This document shows positions 25,342-33,784 of a DNA stretch of 64,000 bases, piece after piece; position 1 is the stretch's first letter, and every line of letters begins with the position of its first letter. Source of the DNA: Streptomyces sp. 2131.1 (GTDB taxonomy: Bacteria > Actinomycetota > Actinomycetes > Streptomycetales > Streptomycetaceae). Where the stretch lies: positions 2,356,001 to 2,420,000 of the forward strand of contig NZ_FNSY01000001.1 of the NCBI RefSeq assembly GCF_900105515.1. Direction: 5' to 3'. A model generated the notes under the pieces. It worked only from the letters and a program-made list of their open reading frames with translations. It had not been told where the DNA came from and made no database searches. The translations under genes and the position numbers were made by a program.

Positions 25342-26214
25342 ATGGCAAGCGGGGTGCTCCGGCTGGGGCGGCGCGAATTCGGGGCGCACGAACAGGTGAT
25401 CATGGCGATCGTGAACCGCACTCCGGACTCCTTCTACGACCGGGGCGCCACCTTCCAGGACGAGCCAGCGCTCGCCCGGGTCGAGCGTGCCGTGGCCGAC
25501 GGCGCGGCGATCATCGACATCGGCGGCGTCAAGGCCGGTCCCGGCGAGGAGGTCACCGCCGAGGAGGAGGCCCGCCGCACGGTCGGGTTCGTCGCCGAGG
25601 TGCGCCGCCGTCACCCGGACGTGGTGATCAGCGTCGACACCTGGCGCCACGAGGTCGGCGAGGCCGTCTGCGAGGCGGGGGCCGATGTGCTGAACGACGC
25701 CTGGGGCGGGGTGGACCCGAAACTGGCGGAGGTCGCCGCGCGGTACGGGGCGGGGCTGGTCTGCACCCACGCCGGCGGCGCCGAGCCGCGGACCCGGCCG
25801 CACCGGGTGGGGTACGAGGACGTGATGGCCGACATCCTGCGGGTGACCGTCGGGCTGGCCGAACGGGCGGTGTCCCTGGGGGTCAGGCCGGACGGGATCA
25901 TGATCGACCCGGGTCACGACTTCGGGAAGAACACCCGGCACTCGCTGGAGGCGACGCGCCGGCTCGGCGAGATGGCGGAGACGGGGTGGCCGGTGCTGGT
26001 CTCGCTCTCCAACAAGGACTTCGTGGGCGAGACGCTGGACCGGCCGGTGAAGGAACGGCTGCTCGGGACGCTGGCGACGACGGCGGTCTCGGCGTGGCTG
26101 GGGGCGCGGGTGTACCGGGTACACGAGGTCGCCGAGACACGGGACGTCCTGGACATGGTGGCGTCCATCGCGGGGTGGCGGGCACCGGCGGTGGCGAGGC
26201 GCGGGCTGGCGTAG
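25342..26214 (+). CDS. folP: dihydropteroate synthase family (FolP2-like)
   Basis: A 290-residue TIM-barrel protein of the dihydropteroate synthase family. Signatures are MAIVNRTPDSFYDRG (near residue 17), IIDIGGVKAGPG and INDAWGG-like VLNDAWGGVDPK. In the first motif the usual serine pattern is kept, but the second reads GGVKAGPG rather than GGESTRPG, as in the FolP2 paralogues. M. tuberculosis FolP2 reportedly lacks synthase activity, so folate synthesis here is not certain. AAGGGA precedes ATG 25342. Confidence 0.85.
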   Translation: MASGVLRLGRREFGAHEQVIMAIVNRTPDSFYDRGATFQDEPALARVERAVADGAAIIDIGGVKAGPGEEVTAEEEARRTVGFVAEVRRRHPDVVISVDTWRHEVGEAVCEAGADVLNDAWGGVDPKLAEVAARYGAGLVCTHAGGAEPRTRPHRVGYEDVMADILRVTVGLAERAVSLGVRPDGIMIDPGHDFGKNTRHSLEATRRLGEMAETGWPVLVSLSNKDFVGETLDRPVKERLLGTLATTAVSAWLGARVYRVHEVAETRDVLDMVASIAGWRAPAVARRGLA

Positions 26215-26232
26215 GGGGCGGGTGCTCTTCGC

Positions 26233-26262
26233 TCCTGTCGCCGCGGATGTGCGGCGACAGGA
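26233..26262 (+). terminator. terminator after folP
   Basis: A perfect 12-bp stem (26233-26244 with 26251-26262) and 6-nt loop, followed by ACGAAAAT. Confidence 0.7.
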
Positions 26263-26271
26263 ACGAAAATC

Positions 26272-26320
26272 AAGCCCCTCCGGCGATTGAGGAGCGGGGG
26301 TACGGGGGCAGCGCCCCCGT
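26272..26320. repeat. dispersed Streptomyces intergenic repeat
   Basis: The stretch starts AAGCCCCTCCGGCGATTGAG, continues through a GGAGCGGGGG tract and ends in an 8-bp hairpin (26302-26309 with 26313-26320). I recognise this as a palindromic element found many times in Streptomyces intergenic regions. It lies between convergent genes and may add to termination. Confidence 0.65.
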
Positions 26321-26324
26321 AAAC

Positions 26325-27110
26325 TCAGCGCCCGACCTCCTTCGTCACCAGCGCCACCGCCTCGTCCACGTCGTCCGTGACGTGGAACAGCAACAGGTCC
26401 CTCTCCGAAGCCTTGCCCTGGGCCACCACCGTGTCGCGGAGCCAGTCGACCAGGCCGCCCCAGTACTCCGTACCGAAGAGGACGATCGGGAAGCGGGTGA
26501 CCTTGCCGGTCTGGACGAGGGTCAGCGCCTCGAAGAGTTCGTCCAGCGTGCCGAGGCCGCCGGGCAGGACGACGAAGCCCTGGGCGTACTTCACGAACAT
26601 GGTCTTGCGGACGAAGAAGTAGCGGAAGTTGACGCCGATGTCGACGTGCGGGTTGAGGCCCGACTCGAAGGGCAGCTCGATACCGAGGCCGACCGAGACC
26701 CCCTTCGCCTCGCGCGCCCCACGGTTCGCGGCCTCCATCGCGCCCGGGCCGCCGCCGGTGATGACCGCGAAGCCCGCGTCGACGAGCGCCCGGCCGATCC
26801 GTACACCTGCCTCGTACTCCGGTGTCCCGGCGGCCGTGCGGGCCGAGCCGAAGACGCTGATGGCGCTCGGCAGTTCGGCCAGTGCGCCGAAGCCCTCGAC
26901 GAACTCCGACTGGATGCGCATCACCCGCCAGGGGTCGGTGTGCACCCACTCCGAGTCGTCCTCGGAGTCCAGCAGCCGCTGATCGGTCGTGCCGGGCTGC
27001 ACCTGGTCCCTGCGGCGCAGCACGGGTCCGAGGCGCTGCTCCTCGGGTCGTACCGCGCCTTCAGGGATCTCCGCACCTTCGGGGATGCGCGCGTCCTCGC
27101 GGTTGCCCAT
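26325..27110 (-). CDS. LOG-family (TIGR00730) Rossmann-fold protein
   Basis: A 261-residue protein related to cytokinin-activating LOG phosphoribohydrolases. The nucleotide site is seen in VITGGGPGAMEAANRGA and the second family motif in VVLPGGLGTLDELFEAL (PGGxGTxxE). The first 60 residues are a polar extension. Likely releases a base from a nucleoside 5'-monophosphate. ATG 27110 has GGAGGGAGCAGG upstream. It sits between folP and dapE, as in mycobacteria (Rv1205). Confidence 0.9.
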   Translation of the reverse strand: MGNREDARIPEGAEIPEGAVRPEEQRLGPVLRRRDQVQPGTTDQRLLDSEDDSEWVHTDPWRVMRIQSEFVEGFGALAELPSAISVFGSARTAAGTPEYEAGVRIGRALVDAGFAVITGGGPGAMEAANRGAREAKGVSVGLGIELPFESGLNPHVDIGVNFRYFFVRKTMFVKYAQGFVVLPGGLGTLDELFEALTLVQTGKVTRFPIVLFGTEYWGGLVDWLRDTVVAQGKASERDLLLFHVTDDVDEAVALVTKEVGR

Positions 27111-27218
27111 GACCTGCTCCCTCCGCCGACGTCGGAGGCGTCCTGCGACGCCTCCGTCTCACGCCAGCGTAGATCGCCACGGGTTACGGACAGGGGAAGA
27201 CGGAAGGTCAGGCGTGGG

Positions 27219-28298
27219 TCAGCTGGTGAGCCAGGAACGCAGCCGCTCCTCGCAGTGGGTGATGCGCTCGACCTTGACGTGCTCGTCGCGCTTGTGGGCG
27301 AGGACCGGGTCGCCGGGGCCGTAGTTGACCGCGGGGACACCGAGCGGGCCGAAGCGGGCCACGTCCGTCCAGCCGAACTTGGGCCGGGCGACGCCGCCGA
27401 CCGCGTCCATGAACGCCTTGGCCGCCGGGTGCGAGAGCCCCGGCATGGCCGCGCCGGAGTGGTCGTCGACCGTGAACTCCGCGACGCCGCAGTCCGCGAA
27501 GACCTCGCGGACGTGGGCCAGGGCCTGCTCCTGGCCGAGGTCGGGGGCATAGCGGTAGTTGACGACGACCGTGCAGGCGTCGGGGATGACGTTGTTGGCG
27601 ACGCCGCCCTCGATGCGTACGGCGTTGAGGCCCTCGTGGTACTCCAGGCCGTCGATCACGGGACGGCGCGGTTCGTACGCGGCGAGGCGGGCGAGGACCG
27701 GGGCGGCGGCGTGGATGGCGTTGGACCCCATCCAGCTGCGCGCGGAGTGCGCCCGCTCGCCCGCCAGGTGGAGGAAGACGCGCAGGGTGCCCTGGCAGCC
27801 GCCCTCGACCTCGCCGTTGGAGCCCTCCAGCAGGATGGCGAAGTCGCCCTTCAGCCAGTCGGGGTGGGCCTCCGCGATACGGCCGAGGCCGTTGAGGTGG
27901 GCGGCGACCTCCTCCTGGTCGTAGAAGACGAACGTGAGGTCGCGGTTGGGCTCGGGCACGGTCGCGGCGATGCGCAGCTGCACGGCGACGCCGGACTTCA
28001 TGTCGGAGGTGCCGCAGCCCCAGAGCAGGCCGTCCGCGTCGAGCCGGGAGGGCACGTTGTCGGCGATCGGCACGGTGTCGATGTGCCCGGCCAGGATGAC
28101 GCGTTCGGAACGGCCGAGATCCGTCCTGGCCACGACGTTGTTCCCGTACCGCTCGACGGTCAGGTGCGGCAGCGCGCGCAGCGCCGACTCGATGGCGTCC
28201 GCGAGGTCCTTCTCGTTCCCGCTCACCGAGGGGAAGTCGACGAGCGCGGCGGTGAGGGCGGGCCCGTCAAGGGTGAGGTCAAGCGTGCTTTCGGCCAT
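27219..28298 (-). CDS. dapE: succinyl-diaminopimelate desuccinylase
   Basis: A 359-residue M20-family metalloenzyme of lysine/diaminopimelate synthesis; it supplies meso-DAP for peptidoglycan. The metal ligands are in ILAGHIDTVP, WGCGTSDMKSG, YDQEEV and LLEGSNGEVEGGCQGT, and the last His is near the C-terminus (VLAHKRDEHV). The dimerisation domain contains GERAHSARSWMG. TAGGCT lies 7 nt before ATG 28298 on the minus strand and no ribosome binding site is seen, so a leaderless mRNA is likely. dapC is nearby, on the same strand. Confidence 0.94.
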   Translation of the reverse strand: MAESTLDLTLDGPALTAALVDFPSVSGNEKDLADAIESALRALPHLTVERYGNNVVARTDLGRSERVILAGHIDTVPIADNVPSRLDADGLLWGCGTSDMKSGVAVQLRIAATVPEPNRDLTFVFYDQEEVAAHLNGLGRIAEAHPDWLKGDFAILLEGSNGEVEGGCQGTLRVFLHLAGERAHSARSWMGSNAIHAAAPVLARLAAYEPRRPVIDGLEYHEGLNAVRIEGGVANNVIPDACTVVVNYRYAPDLGQEQALAHVREVFADCGVAEFTVDDHSGAAMPGLSHPAAKAFMDAVGGVARPKFGWTDVARFGPLGVPAVNYGPGDPVLAHKRDEHVKVERITHCEERLRSWLTS

Positions 28299-28305
28299 GG
28301 CTACG

Positions 28306-28311
28306 AGCCTA
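28306..28311 (-). promoter_or_regulatory. -10 box for leaderless dapE
   Basis: Minus-strand TAGGCT, 7 nt before the dapE ATG. It lies only a few bases from the oppositely directed -10 box at 28322-28327. Confidence 0.5.
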
Positions 28312-28321
28312 GTACCTCGCG

Positions 28322-28327
28322 TACGGT
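28322..28327 (+). promoter_or_regulatory. -10 box for the leaderless transglycosylase-like gene
   Basis: TACGGT, 7 nt before GTG 28335. This decides the start over the in-frame GTG at 28326. Confidence 0.45.
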
Positions 28328-28334
28328 GACCCCC

Positions 28335-29261
28335 GTGACCAGGACCGACTCCGCCGCTCCCCGACGTCCCGGCCACAGTCGCCGGCTGCGGATCGTGGCG
28401 GCCTTCGGTGTGCTTGCCGCCGTGGCCGGTTATCTGACCGTTCAGTACGTTTCGGGCGGGCGCGGGTCCGACCAGTGCACGGTGCGGTCGGCGGACGGCT
28501 CGTACCGGCTGACGCCCGAGCAGGCCGCGAACGCCGCGACGATCTCCGCCGTCGGCACCACGCGCGGGATGCCGGAGCGCGCGGTGACCATCGCGCTGGC
28601 CACGGCGTTGCAGGAGTCCGCGCTGCGCAACCTCGACCACGGCGACCGGGACTCGCTGGGGCTGTTCCAGCAGCGGCCCTCGCAGGGCTGGGGCACCGAG
28701 CGTCAGATCATGGATCCGGTCTACTCGGCCGGGAAGTTCTACGAGCACCTGGCGAAGGTGCCCGGCTATTCGCGCCTGCCGCTCACCGAGGCCGCGCAGC
28801 GCGTCCAGCGCAGCGGTTTCCCGCAGGCGTACGCGAAGCACGAGCCGGACGCGGCGCTGCTGGCCGCCGCGCTGACCGGGCGCACGCCGGGTGCGCTGGA
28901 CTGCGAGCCGCCCCGGACCACGGCGGGGACGGGCGACGCCACGAAGGTGCGGGCCGCGCTGGCGAGCGCCTTCGGCAAGGACGTACGGCCGGCCGCCGCA
29001 GCCCCTTCGGCGGGCGCGGCGGCCTCGGGCGCGCTCGCGGTCCCGGTGCTGGCGGACCGTCGCGCCGACCGGGACGGCGTGCCGCAGCGGGGCTGGGAGC
29101 TGGCGCACTGGGCGGTGGCCCAGTCGGAGGCGCTGGGCATCGACGAAGTCGCGTACGGGGGCCGGGTGTGGGCGGCCGGCTCGGGCTGGCACACGGAACG
29201 CGAGGCGTCGAAGCGCGAGAAGTCCGACACGGACGAGGTAAGGCTCCGCCTCGTGCGATAG
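28335..29261 (+). CDS. membrane-anchored lysozyme/transglycosylase-like protein
   Basis: A 308-residue protein. A basic N-terminus and a membrane helix (IVAAFGVLAAVAGYLTVQYV, about residues 20-40) precede an outside domain. The stretch ATALQESALRNLDHGDRDSLGLFQQRPSQGWG resembles the catalytic core of lytic transglycosylases, with Glu in QES as the likely acid and SLGLFQQ as the substrate loop. A low-complexity Ala-rich linker and a second small domain follow. Databases often call this family 'heavy metal transporter', which the sequence does not support. Divergent from dapE. Confidence 0.75.
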   Translation: MTRTDSAAPRRPGHSRRLRIVAAFGVLAAVAGYLTVQYVSGGRGSDQCTVRSADGSYRLTPEQAANAATISAVGTTRGMPERAVTIALATALQESALRNLDHGDRDSLGLFQQRPSQGWGTERQIMDPVYSAGKFYEHLAKVPGYSRLPLTEAAQRVQRSGFPQAYAKHEPDAALLAAALTGRTPGALDCEPPRTTAGTGDATKVRAALASAFGKDVRPAAAAPSAGAAASGALAVPVLADRRADRDGVPQRGWELAHWAVAQSEALGIDEVAYGGRVWAAGSGWHTEREASKREKSDTDEVRLRLVR

Positions 29262-29574
29262 AGGTCGGCAGACCCGCGCGTGCGTACGTGCGAGACATCG
29301 CCCGAACGGGCGTACCGCCGTGCGCCCCGGCGCCCCCCGGACGGCTGACCGGGGGGCCCGCGCACGCCGCCCGCAACCCTTGCCGTGCAACGGAAGTGAC
29401 GGTTCGGCGGCCGACTGCGGCGCGCACTGTTTGCCCGGGTTCCTCCGCTGAGGATTATCCGACGCATTGCTCAGTCTTTACGTCACCGCACCGCAACCTC
29501 ACCCGCCCCCACGACGGTTGTCATGGCGTCCGACCCACGGACAGCCCGAATTCCTCTCCCGTCGAAGGAGCATC
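29262..29574. other. intergenic region (about 310 nt) before a secreted-protein gene
   Basis: Contains the hairpin at 29332-29357 and probably a promoter for the secreted protein. The AT-richer part, about 29450-29490, holds GATTATCCG at 29453-29461. The same nonamer occurs at 33617-33625 before another exported-protein gene. No gene is seen. Confidence 0.4.
29332..29357 (+). terminator. terminator after the transglycosylase-like gene
   Basis: A 9-bp GC stem (29332-29340 with 29349-29357) and 8-nt loop. Confidence 0.55.
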
Positions 29575-30000
29575 ATGTCCCTCCCCCTGACCCGTCGGAT
29601 CGCCCGTACCGCGCTGCTGATCGCGGCGGGTGCGGCCCCCGTGGTCGGTGCGGCCGGTGCCGCCGGTGCCGCGGAGCTCCCGCAGACCTCGGACCTCGGC
29701 GGCCTCACCAGCGTCGAGGGTGCCGGTCTCGGCAAGACGGTCGAAGGCGCGGCCAAGCCGGCCTCGGGTGCCGCGAACGAGACGGGCGGCAAGCTCGTCG
29801 GCACCGCGCTTCCTGTCGCGGGCAAGACGCTCACCGACGTCGGCGGCAAGGCCGCCCCCGCGGCGAAGAAGGTCTCCGGCACGACCAAGAGCGCGACCAA
29901 GGGCTCGTCCAAGGGCACCGACGTCGCCAGCACCCTCACCGGTGCGGCCAAGGGCGGTCTGCCCACCGACGCCCTCACCCAGGGCCTGCCGCTCGGCTGA
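29575..30000 (+). CDS. small secreted protein, unknown function
   Basis: A 141-residue exported protein. Signal peptide: MSLPLTRRIARTALLIAAGA plus a hydrophobic core, with cleavage near GAAGAAGAA-E (about residue 33). The mature part is low-complexity, Gly/Ala/Lys/Thr-rich, with loosely repeated GK-containing segments (LGKTVEGAAKPASG, GKLVGTALPVAGKT). No catalytic motif. GAAGGAG is 5 nt from ATG 29575. Ends at a very strong palindrome. Confidence 0.8.
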   Translation: MSLPLTRRIARTALLIAAGAAPVVGAAGAAGAAELPQTSDLGGLTSVEGAGLGKTVEGAAKPASGAANETGGKLVGTALPVAGKTLTDVGGKAAPAAKKVSGTTKSATKGSSKGTDVASTLTGAAKGGLPTDALTQGLPLG

Positions 30001-30006
30001 CACGTA

Positions 30007-30054
30007 CACGCGCGAGTGCCCCGGGAGTGCGCACTCCCGGGGCACTCGCGCGTG
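30007..30054. terminator. 48-nt perfect palindrome, bidirectional terminator
   Basis: Two 24-nt arms (30007-30030 and 30031-30054) are exact complements with no unpaired loop. It lies between the convergent secreted-protein and dapC genes. Confidence 0.85.
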
Positions 30055-30061
30055 CCGTTGC

Positions 30062-31156
30062 TCAGCCCAGGCGCTTGACCGCCGCCGCCACGCGCTCGTC
30101 GGTGGCCGTGAACGCCACGCGGACGAAGCGTTCGCCGGCCGGTCCGTAGAAGTCGCCGGGCGCCACCAGGATGCCCAGCTCCGCCAGGTAGGCCACGGTG
30201 TCCCAGCACGGCTCGTCGCGGGTGGCCCAGAGGTAGAGGCTCGCCTCGCTGTGCTCGATGCGGAAGCCGTGGGCCTCCAGGGCCGTGCGCAGGGCGGCGC
30301 GCCGCTCGGCGTACCGGGTGCGCTGCTCGGCCACGTGCGTGTCGTCGCCGAGTGCGGCGACGGTCGCGGCCTGGACGGGCGCGGCCGTCATCATCCCGCC
30401 GTGCTTGCGGATCTGGAGCAGCTCGCCGAGCACGGCCGCGTCGCCCGCGATGAACGCGGCTCGGTAGCCCGCGAGGTTCGACCGCTTGGACAGCGAGTGG
30501 ACGGCGACGATGCCCTCGTACGTACCGCCGCAGACGTCGGGGTGGAGCACGGAGACCGGATCGGCCTCCCAGCCCAGCTCCAGGTAGCACTCGTCGCTGA
30601 AGACCAGCACGCCGTGCTCGCGCGCCCAGGCGACGATGCGGACCAGCTCGTCCTTGGCGAGGACCCGGCCGGTCGGGTTGGACGGGGAGTTGAGCCAGAG
30701 CAGCTTGAGGCCGGCCGGGTCGAGCTCGGTCGGGTCGTCGTAGACCACCGGCTCGGCGCCGCAGAGCCGCGCGCCGACCTCGTACGTCGGGTAGGCGAGC
30801 CGCGGGTAGGCGACCTTGTCGCCGGCGCCGAGGCCGAGCTGGGTCGGCAGCCAGGCCACCAGCTCCTTGGAGCCGACGACGGGCAGCACGTTCTCGTGGG
30901 CCACCGAGACCGCGCCGAGCCGCCGCTCCACCCAGCCGGTGAGCGCGTCGCGCAGCGCGGCGGTCCCCCACACCGTCGGATAGCCGGGGCTGTCCGCCGC
31001 CGCGACGAGCGCCTGCCGGATCAGCTCGGGCACCGGGTCGACGGGCGTGCCGACGGACAGGTCCACGATCCCGTCCGGGTGAGCCCCGGCCGTCGACTTG
31101 TAGGGCGCCAGCTTGTCCCAGGGGAAGACCGGGAGGCGGGAGGAGACTGCGGACAC
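30062..31156 (-). CDS. dapC: N-succinyldiaminopimelate aminotransferase
   Basis: A 364-residue fold-type I PLP aminotransferase that forms N-succinyl-LL-diaminopimelate, the substrate of DapE. The PLP lysine is in VHSLSKRSNLAGYR, the PLP-binding Asn/Tyr in LNSPSNPTGRVL and FSDECYLELGW, and the C-terminal Arg in ERFVRVAF. GTG start at 31156. It lies 118 nt downstream of fdxA in the same direction, a pairing also found in mycobacteria (fdxC-dapC). A weak hairpin (31200-31223) stands between them. Confidence 0.93.
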   Translation of the reverse strand: MSAVSSRLPVFPWDKLAPYKSTAGAHPDGIVDLSVGTPVDPVPELIRQALVAAADSPGYPTVWGTAALRDALTGWVERRLGAVSVAHENVLPVVGSKELVAWLPTQLGLGAGDKVAYPRLAYPTYEVGARLCGAEPVVYDDPTELDPAGLKLLWLNSPSNPTGRVLAKDELVRIVAWAREHGVLVFSDECYLELGWEADPVSVLHPDVCGGTYEGIVAVHSLSKRSNLAGYRAAFIAGDAAVLGELLQIRKHGGMMTAAPVQAATVAALGDDTHVAEQRTRYAERRAALRTALEAHGFRIEHSEASLYLWATRDEPCWDTVAYLAELGILVAPGDFYGPAGERFVRVAFTATDERVAAAVKRLG

Positions 31157-31199
31157 GGCTCTCTGCTTTCTCGTACGGGTTCACGCGGGCGGCCCGGAA

Positions 31200-31223
31200 G
31201 GACCGCGGGAAACACCGCGGTCC
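31200..31223 (-). terminator. weak hairpin between fdxA and dapC
   Basis: A 9-bp stem (31200-31208 with 31215-31223) and 6-nt loop, no T-tract. Probably partial attenuation rather than a full stop. Confidence 0.35.
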
Positions 31224-31274
31224 CGCACGGCGGCGAGCCGTACGGGACCGGGGCGGCGCACGTGCCGGGCGCTG

Positions 31275-31595
31275 TTACTGGTTCTGCGGCGGCAGCGCGG
31301 CGATGAACGCGTGGTCGCGCTCGATCAGGCCCAGCTTGGAGGCACCACCCGGCGACCCGAGGTCGTCGAAGAACTCGACGTTCGCCTTGTAGTAGTCCTT
31401 CCACTCGTCCGGAGTGTCGTCCTCGTAGAAGATCGCCTCCACCGGGCAGACCGGCTCGCAGGCTCCACAGTCGACGCACTCGTCCGGGTGGATGTACAAG
31501 GACCGCTGGCCCTCGTAGATGCAGTCGACGGGGCACTCTTCGATGCAGGCCTTGTCCTTCACGTCGACACAAGGCTGCGCGATGACGTAGGTCAC
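31275..31595 (-). CDS. fdxA: 7Fe/8Fe bacterial ferredoxin
   Basis: A 106-residue electron carrier. The first cluster ligands are in CVDVKDKACIEECPVDC and the second in CVDCGACEPVCP, giving the pattern of a [3Fe-4S][4Fe-4S] ferredoxin of the actinobacterial FdxA/FdxC type. The C-terminal 45 residues (DEWKDYYKANVEFFDDLG) are the usual extension. GTG 31595 has GGAGGAACG upstream. Transcribed with or just before dapC. Confidence 0.95.
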   Translation of the reverse strand: MTYVIAQPCVDVKDKACIEECPVDCIYEGQRSLYIHPDECVDCGACEPVCPVEAIFYEDDTPDEWKDYYKANVEFFDDLGSPGGASKLGLIERDHAFIAALPPQNQ

Positions 31596-31662
31596 GCTGT
31601 CGTTCCTCCTCGGTAGGGCGTTGGCTCTCGCGCGGGAGCGCGGCGTCGTCGATGCCCGCCCC

Positions 31663-31668
31663 TAGTAT
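31663..31668 (+). promoter_or_regulatory. -10 box of the GNAT gene
   Basis: TAGTAT, about 45 nt before GTG 31713. The leader holds AGGAGGGG. Confidence 0.4.
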
Positions 31669-31712
31669 CTCCGTTCGCGGGCACGAACCGAACAGGAGGG
31701 GCGGACAGAGCT

Positions 31713-32711
31713 GTGGAATTCACCATCGGCGGACGGCTTGAGGTCCGAATTGCCCCGGCTGACGTGGGCAAACGGGTATCAGTCCGGCGTTTGACCGGAG
31801 ACGGTCCGGGAAGGCCGGAATTCACCGACACGGTCGGTGTTCTCACATCGTGGGACGCCGGTGTGCTCTCCATCACACCCAAGAACGGCGAGGCCGTCCG
31901 TATCGCGGAGTCCTCGCTGGTCGCGGGCAAGGTCGTGCCGTCCGCCCCGGCCCGGCGGCGTGGACCCGCCGCCTCGTACGAGGAACTCGCCCGCGTGTCC
32001 GCGCGTGCCTGGCAGCCCGTGGAGAGCGAGCCGCTGGGCGACTGGCTGCTGCGCGCCGCCGGGGGGTTCACCCGGCGCGCCAACTCGGTGCTGCCGCTCG
32101 GCGACCCGGGCATGCCGCTCGGCGTGGCGCTCGGGCGTGTCCGGGAGTGGTACGCGGAGCGGGGCCTTCCGCCGTACGTGCAGACCGCGACCGGCGCCGC
32201 GGACGCGCAGGAGGAACTGTGCGCGGCTCTGGAGGGGCACGGCTGGCGGCGCGAGGTGACGGCGGAGGTGCGCATCGCCGCGCTCGCGCCCGTCGGTGAC
32301 CTGCCGGCCGAGGTTTCCCGGGTACGGCTGGGGCGGACGGCCGACGCGGCGTGGCTCGCCCGCTACCAGCGGGTCGGGACGCCGGGCCCCGAGGTGACGT
32401 CGGTGCTGCACAGCGGCCCCTCCGTGTGGTTCGCGACCGTGCCCGGCGAGACGGGCGAGGCGCCCGCCGCGACCGGGCGGTGCGTGGTGGACGGGCGGTG
32501 GGCGGGGTTCATGGCCGTCGAGGTGGCCCCCGAGCACCGCCGCCGGGGTCTCGCGACGACCGTGATGACCGCGCTGGCCCGGCAGGCGATGGACGAGGGC
32601 GCGTCCGCCGCCTGGCTCCAGGTGGAGGCGGACAACGAGGGCGCCCGGGCGCTGTACGACGGGATGGGTTTCGCGACGCACCACCTCTACCACCACTTCC
32701 GGCCGGTGTGA
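31713..32711 (+). CDS. GNAT-family N-acetyltransferase with N-terminal barrel (Rv0428c-like)
   Basis: A 332-residue protein. Residues 1-75 form an SH3-like beta barrel (RLEVRIAPADVGKRVSVRRL ... VGVLTSWDAGVLSITPKNG). Residues 90-332 are a GNAT acetyltransferase: the acetyl-CoA loop is VEVAPEHRRRGLATTVM, followed by EADNEGARALYDGMGF. It transfers acetyl groups; the substrate is unknown. GTG start with AGGAGGGG upstream. The SirB1-like gene begins 3 nt after its stop, so they form an operon. Confidence 0.88.
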   Translation: MEFTIGGRLEVRIAPADVGKRVSVRRLTGDGPGRPEFTDTVGVLTSWDAGVLSITPKNGEAVRIAESSLVAGKVVPSAPARRRGPAASYEELARVSARAWQPVESEPLGDWLLRAAGGFTRRANSVLPLGDPGMPLGVALGRVREWYAERGLPPYVQTATGAADAQEELCAALEGHGWRREVTAEVRIAALAPVGDLPAEVSRVRLGRTADAAWLARYQRVGTPGPEVTSVLHSGPSVWFATVPGETGEAPAATGRCVVDGRWAGFMAVEVAPEHRRRGLATTVMTALARQAMDEGASAAWLQVEADNEGARALYDGMGFATHHLYHHFRPV

Positions 32712-32714
32712 CCG

Positions 32715-33554
32715 GTGGCGGCCGAGAGGAACGACCGCGAGGAACTGCGCCGCCGGTTCGCGGAGGAGGCCAGGGCCGAGCGGCCCGACCTGGCGCTGCT
32801 GTGCCTGCTGGTGGCGGCCGAGGCGGACCCGGAGCTGGACGCGCGGGGCATCGACGAGGCCCAGATCGAGCTGGACCGGCTGGCCGGAATGCTCCCGTAC
32901 GGGCTGCGCGACGGCCACGCCTGGGCGTCGGCGCTGGCCGAACTGCTCGGTGAGCGGTACGGGTTCGAGGGCGCGACGGCGGACTACCGACGCCTGGAGT
33001 CGTCCCTGCTGCACGAGGTACTGCGGCGGCGGCGGGGGCTGCCGATCCTGCTGTCGGTGGTCTGGATCGAGGTCGCCCGGCGGGCGGGCGCGCCGGTGTA
33101 CGGGGTGGCGCTGCCGGGTCATTTCGTCGTCGGCTTCGGCGATCCGGGCGAGCGGGTGCTCGCCGATCCGTTCGCCGGGGGACGGCCGCTGACGGACCAG
33201 GACGCGGAGCTGATGGTGACGAGCGCGACCGGGGAGCGGTGGGAGCCTTCGGCGCTGGAGCCCGCGCGGCCGCTCGAGGTGGTGCTGCGGATCCTGAACA
33301 ACATCCGGGCCTGGGCGGCAGCCCGCCCGGAGGAGACGGCCGTGGCGCTGTGGGCGGTGGAGCTGTCCCTGTTGCTGCCCGCGCACCCGGCCCGGCTGCG
33401 CTACGAGCACGCCCAGCTGCTGGTGCGGGCCGGGGAGTTCCTGCGCGGCGCGGCCGAGATGGAGGAGTACGCGCGGGTCGTCGAGGACATCGAGCCGGCC
33501 GTGGCGGAAGCGGTGCGGCACAGTGCGCGGGCGGCGCGGGCGCTCCTGAACTGA
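32715..33554 (+). CDS. SirB1/transglutaminase-like protein
   Basis: A 279-residue protein of the SirB1 N-domain family (transglutaminase-like fold). The recognisable core is SSLLHEVLRRRRGLPILLSVVWIEVARRAGAPVYGVALPGHFVVGF. The papain-like Cys is not evident, so enzymatic activity is doubtful. The C-terminal third is a helical TPR-like region. GTG 32715 starts 3 nt after the GNAT gene. Function unknown. Confidence 0.85.
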   Translation: MAAERNDREELRRRFAEEARAERPDLALLCLLVAAEADPELDARGIDEAQIELDRLAGMLPYGLRDGHAWASALAELLGERYGFEGATADYRRLESSLLHEVLRRRRGLPILLSVVWIEVARRAGAPVYGVALPGHFVVGFGDPGERVLADPFAGGRPLTDQDAELMVTSATGERWEPSALEPARPLEVVLRILNNIRAWAAARPEETAVALWAVELSLLLPAHPARLRYEHAQLLVRAGEFLRGAAEMEEYARVVEDIEPAVAEAVRHSARAARALLN

Positions 33555-33784
33555 CGGACCGGGAGGCGGGGCCGTCGCCCAAACCTTCCGGGGTCCCGCC
33601 ATGCCGTCCAACGGGTGATTATCCGTTCTTCGCCACTCGATGGGCCCATGCCGTAGCTCCAATGCGACGCTCTCCGATGGCGCGCTCCCGGGTTCGGACT
33701 GACGGTGGATCACGTAGCCGCTGCGTCACCAGGAGTCGACAGACCGTCACTCCTCGCGGGGGCGACGAAAGGAAATGTGTACAG

